In this document: in pieces, positions 18,135 to 26,101 of the stretch
Layout of the letters: each line of letters starts with the position of its first letter
Position numbering within the stretch: the stretch's first letter is position 1
Assembly: GCF_000744105.1 (NCBI RefSeq)
Contig: NZ_JQLH01000001.1
Coordinates: 1,736,001-1,800,000, forward strand
DNA from: Maribacter forsetii DSM 18668
GTDB taxonomy: Bacteria > Bacteroidota > Bacteroidia > Flavobacteriales > Flavobacteriaceae
Reading direction: 5' to 3'
DNA: 64,000 nt
Notes under the pieces: generated by a model
Seen by the model: the letters and a program-made list of their open reading frames with translations, nothing else
Told to the model about the DNA's origin: nothing
Databases searched by the model: none
Program-made: the position numbers and the translations under genes

Positions 18135-21100
18135 TTGGTTAGAACATTATTGGTGCTTTTGCTGATATGTGTTTTAGGTACTATCATTTTTTCACTGCCA
18201 GTGGTACAGACCTTGTTGGCACAGTTTGCTACGAAAAAAATTAACGATCAGTATGGTACGCATATCAATATTGAGCGCTTAAAGGTTTCTTTGATTTCTT
18301 GGAATACGGGTTTGGAAGGAGTCTTTATTGAAGACTACAAACAAGATACTTTATTCTATGTAAATGAGCTTAAAACCTCTATTCTTAGCATAGGTAATTT
18401 AGCTCAAGGTAACTTAGAATTCGGAGATATAGATGTTGATGAATTGAATTTTAAGCTTAAAACTTATTTCGGAGAAACGAATACTAATCTGGAGGTTTTC
18501 GTAGATAAGCTAGATAATGGTAAACCACGGGCTCCAGGTACGCCACCTTTTAAACTTTCCTCATCTAATGTAGATATTGAAAATAGTAGGTTTAAGTATA
18601 TTGATGAAAATCTAAATAATGCGACTGTCTTAAATTTTGATAGTCTAAATATAAATGCAGGAGATTTTTTAATTCTAGGTCCTGAGGTTTCTGCAGATAT
18701 TCAAGAGATGTCCTTTTTTAGTAATAGAGGATTAAGAGTTGATAGATTAGCAACAAATTTTAAGTATACAAAGCAGCAAATGCGCTTTGATTCCTTGCAA
18801 ATACAAACTCCGCTTTCTGCTTTAGATGGTAATTTGGTATTTAATTATGACCGAAAAGATTTTGCGGATTTCTTGAACAAGGTTAATGTGGTAGCAGAGT
18901 TTAAAGAATCTAAGGTTGCTTTTGATGAAGTCAACTTGCTGTACAATGAATTTGGTAAGGGAAAAGAAGTAACGTTCAACGCCAATGTAAACGGAGTTTT
19001 AAATGATCTTAATACTGATGATCTCTTCCTGTTTTCTGATGATACCGGAATACGTGGCGATTTTAATTTTAAAAATTTATTTAACAAGCAAAAACCTTTT
19101 AGCTTAAATGCTGAAATGAAAAATGTTACAAGTAGTTATTATCAATTGAATGCTTTATTACCAAACTTAATTGGCAAGTCATTACCATCTTCTTTTAGTA
19201 AGCTTGGGCAATTTACTATTCGTGGTAATGCTTTTATTACCAATTCTTCAGTAGATGCAAAAGTAAATTTAAACACCGCCGTAGGTAGCAGCTATGCGGA
19301 TATTGTACTAAGTGATTTTAATAATATTGACAATGCTACTTATAAAGGATTTATCTCTTTGATAGATTTTGATTTAGGTGATTTTATCGAAAATAAAAAC
19401 CTAGGTAAAACGACTTTGGATTTCAACGTAGAAGGAAAAGGTTTTGTGAAAGAGAAACTGAACACTGAGGTAATAGGGCAAATATATTCCATAGAATTTA
19501 ATAAATATAATTACCAAGATTTACGTGTTTCAGGTCTAATTAAAGATCAGTTGTTTGATGGTTCTTTGATTAGTAATGACGAGAATTTTAAATTTGATTT
19601 TAAGGGTCTAGCCAATGTGGCAGAAACAAGAAATAACTTCAATTTTATAGCTTCTGTAGATTATGCAGATTTAAAGAAGTTGAATATTATAAATGATAGT
19701 GTTTCTGTTTTTAAGGGTAATGTTAGTATGGATATTACCGGTACTACCTTAGATAATATTACCGGAGATATTAAATTTACACAAACCAGCTATCAAAACG
19801 TAAATGATACTTATTATTTTGAAGATTTTGTCGTGACCTCTAGCTTTGGTGAAGATCGTGAGCGCACTATCAATATAAACTCGCCAGATATAATTACCGG
19901 TTTTATGAAAGGTAATTTTAAAGTAAGGGAATTGGGTAAACTTGTACAAAACTCTTTGGGTAGTATTTATACAAATTATAGGCCGTTTCAAATATCTGAT
20001 GGTCAAAATCTTTCCTTTAATTTTAAAATATATAACAAGATTGTAGACGTATTCTTTCCTGAGGTACGTTTTGATCCCAACACTTTTATAAAAGGGAATA
20101 TAGTAGCGGATGATGGTGATTTTAAACTGAATTTTGCGTCTCCAAGTATAGAGGCTTTTGGTACGGCTGCCGATAGTATTGAGGTTAGAATTGATAATAA
20201 GAACCCGCTCTTCAATACTTTCGTTTCTGTGGGTGAATTGGATACGCCGTATTATAATTTTAAGGATTTTAATCTGATTAACACTACTTTAAAAGATACC
20301 TTGTTCTTTAGGTCAGAATTTAAGGGAGGTAGTGAATTTAACGATTCATATAACCTGAACTTTTATCATACATTTAATAAGGATAATAAATCCGTTATTG
20401 GTCTTAAAACTTCCGATGTTAATTTTAAAGGCAATAAATGGGTATTGAATAAAGATGGCGATACCAAAAACAAGGTTATACTAAATAGGTCTTTAGATAG
20501 CATTACAATTCAAGAAATTGTAATGAACAATGAAGAAAAAGAACAAATTCGATTGAAAGGTCAGTTTGCAGATTCAACATACAAAGATCTGCAGCTTCAG
20601 TTCAAAATTGTTTCTTTAGATAAGATTACACCTGTTATTGATAGTCTAAAACTTCAAGGAGAAGTTAATGGTACTTTGAATGTACTACAGAAAGACGGAA
20701 TCTACCTGCCTTCGTCAAATTTGAATATCGATCAATTTGGAATTAATAATATTCCGTTGGGTGATTTAGCAATCAACATTATCGGGAATAAAGATTTATC
20801 TGAGTTTCAAGTAAATTCTCAATTATCAGACAATAATGTTGAAAAGTTCAGCGTAGTAGGAAGTGTTGAGAATAAGGGAAAAATACCTAAAGCAAACCTA
20901 ATTGCAAATTTTAATGATTTTAGTTTAGAACCATTTAGTCCTTTGGGTGAAGGGATTATTGATCATATACGTGGTGATATTGATGGAAGGGTCAAGATAG
21001 AAGGTAATGTAGATAATCCTAATTTTAATGGGCTGCTGACTTTAGATAATGCGGGTATTGCTGTGCCATATTTAAATGTTGATTATGGTTTTGCGCCTCG

Positions 21101-22583
21101 ATCAAGGGTAGTTCTTAAGAATCAGACTTTTGATTTTGAAAATATAGCGTTAGAAGATGTGGCAAAAGGTACACGTGCCAATATTGATGGTACAATAACA
21201 CATAGTTTCTTCAAAGATTGGGTTTTAGACTTAAACGTAGACACTAAGAATGATAGATTCTTAATTTTGAATACCGAATTTAAGGAGGGTGAATTATATT
21301 ATGGAGATGGGTATTTAAATGGAACCGGACGTATTTATGGACCAACTACTGCACTGAATATAACTGTAGACGGAGCTACCGCTAAAGGAACTTCTTTAAA
21401 AATACCACTAAGTGATGTTGCAAGTGTAGGTGATTATTCTTTTATCAATTTTTTAGAGAAGAAGGATAAACAGCGAATTGAAAGTAAGCTCCAATTAAAG
21501 GATTACCAAGGGCTAGAGCTAGAATTTAACCTTGACGTTACTCCTGATGCAGAAGTTGAAATTGTAACTGATACAAAAACCGGAAGCTCTTTGAAAGGAA
21601 CTGGTGCAGGAATTATCTTAATTCAAATCAATACCAATGGTAAGTTTGAAATGTATGGGGATTATGTTGTTGTAACAGGTGAGTTCAATTATAAGTTTGG
21701 TGGTATCATAGACAAGAAATTTAAGGTAGAGCCTGGTGGTACCATAAACTGGGATCAAAAACCTTTAGAAGCTATTTTAGATATGGAGGCGGTATATTCT
21801 TTAAATGCCAATCCTGCGCCTTTGCTTGATGATGCTGGATTTACGAGAAGAATCCCTACTGATGTAATTATTAGTCTAACAGGGCAACTTCAAAAACCGG
21901 ATATTGATTTCGGTATTGATTTTCCGGGTACCAACTCCATCGTCAAATCAGAATTGGAATATCGTTTGCAAGATCCTACAGTTGAAGAAAAAAATGCCAT
22001 ATTCTTATTGGCACAAGGTACATTCGTAAATTCTCAAAGTGGTATCAATCAACAAGCGATAACAGGTAACTTGGTTCAAAGTGCATCCAGTATTCTAAAC
22101 TCTATATTAAGCGGTGGTAATGATAAATTTAATCTTGGTTTATCTTATGAGCAAGGTATATTGGATCGGTCAGCTGATATAGAAACGGATGATAGAATAG
22201 GGGTTACGGTATCTACTCAAATATCAGATAGAATATTGTTTAATGGTAAAGTAGGTGTTCCGGTGGGCGCATCTAGTGAAACATTGGTTGCGGGTGATTT
22301 TGAAATTCAGGTATTGCTGAATGAAGAGGGTACGCTAAGTGCTAATTTTTTCAGTAGACAAAGTGAAATACAAGCCTATTTATCTGATCAACAAGGTTCC
22401 ACTCAAGGTGCAGGAATATCTTATGAGGTAGATTTCAATAATTTTAAAGAACTATTCCAAAAGATTTTGGGTGCTAAGCCTGCAGTTGAGAAAGAACCTG
22501 TAAAAGAAGTTGAAACCCCATCTTCAGTCATGGGTAATGATAGTTTAATCCGATTTTATGACAAGCCTAAATCATTAAATTAA
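18135..22583 (+). CDS. tamB: TamB-like translocation/assembly protein (DUF490)
   Basis: A 1482-residue envelope protein of the TamB/AsmA-like superfamily. One N-terminal membrane helix (about residues 2-22) is followed by a very long region of repeating beta strands, expected to form a hydrophobic groove across the periplasm. The C-terminal ~400 residues carry the TamB domain (GTGAGIILIQINTNGKF, YKFGGIIDKKFKVEPGGTINWDQKPLEAILDMEAVYSLNANP, quoted only as landmarks at about 1160-1240). Such proteins help insert outer-membrane proteins or move phospholipids. The first usable codon after an in-frame stop at 18105 is a TTG at 18135. A slightly earlier non-standard start would add positive residues before the helix, so the exact N terminus is uncertain. 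It diverges from tsaD. Confidence 0.88.
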   Translation: MVRTLLVLLLICVLGTIIFSLPVVQTLLAQFATKKINDQYGTHINIERLKVSLISWNTGLEGVFIEDYKQDTLFYVNELKTSILSIGNLAQGNLEFGDIDVDELNFKLKTYFGETNTNLEVFVDKLDNGKPRAPGTPPFKLSSSNVDIENSRFKYIDENLNNATVLNFDSLNINAGDFLILGPEVSADIQEMSFFSNRGLRVDRLATNFKYTKQQMRFDSLQIQTPLSALDGNLVFNYDRKDFADFLNKVNVVAEFKESKVAFDEVNLLYNEFGKGKEVTFNANVNGVLNDLNTDDLFLFSDDTGIRGDFNFKNLFNKQKPFSLNAEMKNVTSSYYQLNALLPNLIGKSLPSSFSKLGQFTIRGNAFITNSSVDAKVNLNTAVGSSYADIVLSDFNNIDNATYKGFISLIDFDLGDFIENKNLGKTTLDFNVEGKGFVKEKLNTEVIGQIYSIEFNKYNYQDLRVSGLIKDQLFDGSLISNDENFKFDFKGLANVAETRNNFNFIASVDYADLKKLNIINDSVSVFKGNVSMDITGTTLDNITGDIKFTQTSYQNVNDTYYFEDFVVTSSFGEDRERTININSPDIITGFMKGNFKVRELGKLVQNSLGSIYTNYRPFQISDGQNLSFNFKIYNKIVDVFFPEVRFDPNTFIKGNIVADDGDFKLNFASPSIEAFGTAADSIEVRIDNKNPLFNTFVSVGELDTPYYNFKDFNLINTTLKDTLFFRSEFKGGSEFNDSYNLNFYHTFNKDNKSVIGLKTSDVNFKGNKWVLNKDGDTKNKVILNRSLDSITIQEIVMNNEEKEQIRLKGQFADSTYKDLQLQFKIVSLDKITPVIDSLKLQGEVNGTLNVLQKDGIYLPSSNLNIDQFGINNIPLGDLAINIIGNKDLSEFQVNSQLSDNNVEKFSVVGSVENKGKIPKANLIANFNDFSLEPFSPLGEGIIDHIRGDIDGRVKIEGNVDNPNFNGLLTLDNAGIAVPYLNVDYGFAPRSRVVLKNQTFDFENIALEDVAKGTRANIDGTITHSFFKDWVLDLNVDTKNDRFLILNTEFKEGELYYGDGYLNGTGRIYGPTTALNITVDGATAKGTSLKIPLSDVASVGDYSFINFLEKKDKQRIESKLQLKDYQGLELEFNLDVTPDAEVEIVTDTKTGSSLKGTGAGIILIQINTNGKFEMYGDYVVVTGEFNYKFGGIIDKKFKVEPGGTINWDQKPLEAILDMEAVYSLNANPAPLLDDAGFTRRIPTDVIISLTGQLQKPDIDFGIDFPGTNSIVKSELEYRLQDPTVEEKNAIFLLAQGTFVNSQSGINQQAITGNLVQSASSILNSILSGGNDKFNLGLSYEQGILDRSADIETDDRIGVTVSTQISDRILFNGKVGVPVGASSETLVAGDFEIQVLLNEEGTLSANFFSRQSEIQAYLSDQQGSTQGAGISYEVDFNNFKELFQKILGAKPAVEKEPVKEVETPSSVMGNDSLIRFYDKPKSLN

Positions 22584-22745
22584 CAAACGAATCCTCATCT
22601 TTTTTGTAATAAATAACAAATTTTAAGAATTTGACTATTAATCTGTTACAGCGAAATCCTTTTCGTTGATTTTTTCTTAAAATGCGACTGGGTTTTATTC
22701 CGTTTTTGACTAAGATTTATTAATTTCGTTGGCTTAAATTTTTCC

Positions 22746-23732
22746 ATGTCTTTAGAAATAAAAAAAATAGCAGTTTTGACCTCAGGTGGTGATTCACCAG
22801 GTATGAATGCAGCCATAAGATCAGTTGTTCGTACGTGTGCCTACATGAAGGTAGATTGTGTTGCAGTCTATAGAGGGTACCAAGGTATGATCGAGGGAGA
22901 TTTTAAACCAATGGATGCCCGTAGCGTAAATAATATTATCAATAAAGGAGGAACTATTTTGAAATCTGCACGTTGTGACGATTTTAGAACTCCAGAAGGA
23001 AGAAAAACAGCTCACGATCAACTTTTAAAAGAAGGTATAGACGCATTTGTTGTTATTGGTGGCGATGGTAGTTTTACAGGTGCTATGATTTTCAATAGAG
23101 AATATAATTTTCCTGTAATAGGTATTCCCGGAACTATTGATAACGATATATTCGGTACTACGTTCACGTTAGGTTTTGATACTGCATTAAATACTGTGGT
23201 AGAATGTATAGATAAAATTAGAGATACGGCAAGTTCTCATAACAGACTTTTCTTTGTAGAAGTTATGGGTAGGGATGTTGGGCATATAGCGTTGAACGCA
23301 GGTGTTGGTGCTGGTGCTGAAGAAATCTTGATTCCAGAAGAGAATTTAGGTTTGGATAGATTGCTTGAGTCTTTAAAAAGAAGTAAAGAATCTGGTAAGT
23401 CTTCAAGTATCGTAATCGTTGCGGAGGGTGATAAATCTGGTAAAAATGTTTTTGAGCTTAAAGAATATGTTGAGGAACATTTACCAATATATGATGTACG
23501 AGTGTCTGTATTAGGACATATGCAAAGGGGTGGAGCACCATCTTGTTATGACCGTGTTCTTGCCAGTAGAATGGGTGTTAAGGCAGTTGAAGCTTTGTTA
23601 GAGGGCAAGACCAACCTAATGGTGGGCATTCAGGATAATAAACTTACGTTGACGCCGATCAACAAGGCCATTAAAGGGCATACAAAAATTGATAAGGAGC
23701 TTATACGAGTTTCAGAAATAATGACTACATAA
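22746..23732 (+). CDS. pfkA: ATP-dependent 6-phosphofructokinase
   Basis: A 328-residue glycolytic enzyme making fructose 1,6-bisphosphate. Diagnostic motifs are LTSGGDSPGMNAAIRSVVR (residues 11-29, ATP site), GGDGSFTGA (105-113), and the catalytic PGTIDNDIFGT with Asp132. Glycine at position 108 (GGDGS rather than GGDDS) marks the ATP-dependent rather than the pyrophosphate-dependent type. VMGRDVGHIAL and LGHMQRGG are the substrate and allosteric-interface motifs. It is followed 24 bases later by GAPDH, so two glycolytic steps are probably co-expressed. The upstream 162-base spacer has an imperfect -7-like box (TAATTTCG, 22721-22728). Confidence 0.97.
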   Translation: MSLEIKKIAVLTSGGDSPGMNAAIRSVVRTCAYMKVDCVAVYRGYQGMIEGDFKPMDARSVNNIINKGGTILKSARCDDFRTPEGRKTAHDQLLKEGIDAFVVIGGDGSFTGAMIFNREYNFPVIGIPGTIDNDIFGTTFTLGFDTALNTVVECIDKIRDTASSHNRLFFVEVMGRDVGHIALNAGVGAGAEEILIPEENLGLDRLLESLKRSKESGKSSSIVIVAEGDKSGKNVFELKEYVEEHLPIYDVRVSVLGHMQRGGAPSCYDRVLASRMGVKAVEALLEGKTNLMVGIQDNKLTLTPINKAIKGHTKIDKELIRVSEIMTT

Positions 23733-23756
23733 TATTAAAAATTAAAAATAGAGAAA

Positions 23757-24758
23757 ATGTCAAATTTGAAAATAGGAATTAACGGTTTTGGTAGAATAGG
23801 TAGATTGGTATTCAGAACTACAATTAAACGTGGTGATGTTGATGTTGTTGCTATCAACGACTTGTTAGATGTTGAGCACTTGGCTTACTTGTTAAAGTAT
23901 GATTCTGTTCACGGTAAATTCGATGGTACTGTAGAGGTAAAAGATGGTAACTTGGTTGTAAATGGTAAAACGGTACGTATTACTGCAGAAAGAGATCCAA
24001 AAAGTATTAAGTGGGATGCTGTTGGTGCTGATACTGTTGCAGAATGTACAGGTATATTTACAACTTTAGAAACTGCTCAATACCATATTGATGGTGGTGC
24101 TAAAAAAGTAGTTATTTCTGCTCCTTCTAAAGATGCGCCAATGTTTGTAATGGGTGTAAACCATAAAGAGGTTAAGGCATCAGATGTTATTGTATCCAAT
24201 GCATCTTGTACTACTAACTGTTTAGCTCCTGTTGCTAAGGTGTTAAATGATAGTTTTGGTATAGAAGAGGCGTTGATGACAACAATCCACGCAAGTACTT
24301 CTACTCAATTTACAGTAGATTCACCTTCTAGAAAAAACTACCGTTTAGGTCGTTCTGCAATGTTGAATATTATTCCTTCAACTACAGGTGCTGCTGTTGC
24401 GGTAACCAAAGTTATACCTGCATTAACAGGAAAACTTACTGGTATGGCGTTTAGAGTGCCTACTGCAGATGTGTCTGTTGTGGATTTGACTGTGAGAACA
24501 AGTAAGGAAACTTCTTTGGATGAAATTAAAAAAGCTTTCAAAGCTGCCTCTGAAGGTGAGCTTAAAGGTGTATTAGGTTATACTGATGAAGCAGTTGTTT
24601 CTCAAGATTTCGTAAGTGACCCAAGAACTAGTATTTTTGATGCAGAGGCTTGTATAGAGCTTAACTCTGGTTTCTTTAAGCTAATTTCTTGGTATGATAA
24701 CGAGGCTGGTTTCTCTAACAAAATGGTAGACTTAATGCAGCACGTTAATACCTTATAA
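23757..24758 (+). CDS. gapA: Type I glyceraldehyde-3-phosphate dehydrogenase
   Basis: A 333-residue NAD-dependent enzyme of glycolysis. The Rossmann start INGFGRIGRLVFR, the adenine-binding INDLLD, and the catalytic SNASCTTNCLAPVAKV with Cys151 are all present, as are the C-terminal ASTSTQFTVD and SWYDNEAGFSNKMVDL motifs. The length is standard. It follows pfkA by 24 bases and is closed by a strong terminator. The codon use looks more uniform than in neighbouring genes (many GGT, GTT, GCT), as expected for a highly expressed protein; this is an impression, not a calculation. Confidence 0.98.
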   Translation: MSNLKIGINGFGRIGRLVFRTTIKRGDVDVVAINDLLDVEHLAYLLKYDSVHGKFDGTVEVKDGNLVVNGKTVRITAERDPKSIKWDAVGADTVAECTGIFTTLETAQYHIDGGAKKVVISAPSKDAPMFVMGVNHKEVKASDVIVSNASCTTNCLAPVAKVLNDSFGIEEALMTTIHASTSTQFTVDSPSRKNYRLGRSAMLNIIPSTTGAAVAVTKVIPALTGKLTGMAFRVPTADVSVVDLTVRTSKETSLDEIKKAFKAASEGELKGVLGYTDEAVVSQDFVSDPRTSIFDAEACIELNSGFFKLISWYDNEAGFSNKMVDLMQHVNTL

Positions 24759-24784
24759 CCTTAATTTTAGTATAACATAGATAT

Positions 24785-24830
24785 ATCCTGAAAATGAGGC
24801 GCTTTTACCTTATTTTCAGGATTATTTTTT
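24785..24830 (+). terminator. Rho-independent terminator after gapA
   Basis: A 15-bp stem with one G-T wobble (24785-24799 with 24808-24822; inner arms ATCCTGAAAAT / ATTTTCAGGAT) and an 8-nt loop is followed by TATTTTTT. It separates pfkA-gapA from the kinase-like gene, which starts only 15 bases later. Confidence 0.9.
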
Positions 24831-24845
24831 AAAGACCTTCGGTAT

Positions 24846-25697
24846 ATGATTTTAATAGTAGATAGTGGCGCAACCAAGTCAGATTGGATTGCATTGGATG
24901 AAAATGGTGAACAACTTTTTTTAACACAAACTTTAGGTCTAAGTCCTGAGGTACTGACAAAAGATGTTATTGAAGATCGTTTAGCGAATAATTTTGAAAT
25001 TTCTAAGAACAGGGAGAAGGTAACCCATCTTTATTTTTATGGTGCAGGTTGTGGAACCGACCGTATGAAATTGTTCTTAAAATCCATCTTTAAAGACTTT
25101 TTTCCGAATGCTAAAGCTGATGTAAAAGAAGATACATATGCTGCCATATTTGCTACTACCAAAGTAGGTCATCAAGGTATCGTTTGTATTTTGGGTACAG
25201 GTTCTAATTGTAGTTATTACGATGGTAACCAACTGTTTCAAAAAGTAACGTCATTAGGGTATATTCCTATGGACGATGGTAGTGGTAACTTTTTTGGCCG
25301 TAAATTAATACGTGACTACTACTTTCATAAAATGCCTGCAGATTTAGCTCATAAATTTGCAAAGCAGCATGATTTGGATGCTGATGTTATTAAAGAGAAT
25401 TTATACAAGCAACCTAACCCAAATACCTATTTAGCAACCTTTGCTCGGTTTTTAATCGAGAACAAAGATCATCCATATTCTAAAGGCGTTATAGATAAAG
25501 GATTTCAGCAGTTTATAAATAACTATGTAATGCAGTTTGAGCTTGCGACAAAAGTACCAATCAATTTTGTTGGTAGTGTTGCTTATTATTTAAGAGAAGA
25601 ACTAACTTCTGTATTGCTAAGAAACGACTTAATAGTTGGTGTAATTAGACAAAAGCCTATTGAAGGTCTTGTGGAATTTCACAAAGCTAATATGTAA
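24846..25697 (+). CDS. BadF/BadG-type ATPase, N-acetylglucosamine kinase-like
   Basis: A 283-residue ASKHA-superfamily protein. It shows the phosphate-1 loop DSGATKSDWIALD (residues 6-18), the phosphate-2 loop ILGTGSNCSYYDG (about 120-132) and the adenosine-loop region NFVGSVAYYLREEL. Close relatives in Bacteroidota are annotated as N-acetylglucosamine kinases, which would fit salvage of GlcNAc from peptidoglycan turnover together with the amidase and NagZ-like genes further on. The substrate is inference. It starts just after the gapA terminator, so its promoter must be very short or lie in the terminator region. It ends 5 bases from the ridA stop, tail to tail. Confidence 0.8.
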   Translation: MILIVDSGATKSDWIALDENGEQLFLTQTLGLSPEVLTKDVIEDRLANNFEISKNREKVTHLYFYGAGCGTDRMKLFLKSIFKDFFPNAKADVKEDTYAAIFATTKVGHQGIVCILGTGSNCSYYDGNQLFQKVTSLGYIPMDDGSGNFFGRKLIRDYYFHKMPADLAHKFAKQHDLDADVIKENLYKQPNPNTYLATFARFLIENKDHPYSKGVIDKGFQQFINNYVMQFELATKVPINFVGSVAYYLREELTSVLLRNDLIVGVIRQKPIEGLVEFHKANM

Positions 25698-25702
25698 ATT
25701 TT

Positions 25703-26083
25703 TTATTTTACGGCAATCATAGAAATTTCAACATTTACAAACTTAGGTAAATTTGCAACTTCTACTGTTTCTCTAGCTGGTGCAGTTTCTGCATTAAAAT
25801 ATGAAGCATATACTTCGTTAACTTCAGTGAACTGATTCATGTCACTAAGAAAAATAGACGATTTAACAACATTTTCAAAGGTCATTTCAGCTTCGGTTAA
25901 AATGGCCTTTAAATTTTCCATAGACTGTTTAGTTTCTAGCTTGATGTCTCCGGAAACTAATTCACCACTTTTAGGATTTAATGGAATTTGACCTGAAATG
26001 TATAAAGTACCGTTGCTCAATGTTGCTTGGTTGTAAGGTCCTATAGGTGCTGGAGCGTTCTCTGTGTTTATTATTTTCTTCAT
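25703..26083 (-). CDS. ridA: RidA-family reactive enamine/imine deaminase
   Basis: A 126-residue YjgF/YER057c/UK114 protein of standard length. APAPIGPYNQATLSNGTLYISGQIP and the C-terminal PARETVEVANLPKFVNVEI contain the conserved Arg (PAR) and Glu of the trimer-interface active site. It hydrolyses reactive enamines such as 2-aminoacrylate, protecting PLP enzymes. It lies 18 bases downstream of lptD and is probably read from the same transcript, though the functions are unrelated. Confidence 0.95.
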   Translation of the reverse strand: MKKIINTENAPAPIGPYNQATLSNGTLYISGQIPLNPKSGELVSGDIKLETKQSMENLKAILTEAEMTFENVVKSSIFLSDMNQFTEVNEVYASYFNAETAPARETVEVANLPKFVNVEISMIAVK

Positions 26084-26101
26084 TTTTTTAGAATTTTGGT
26101 G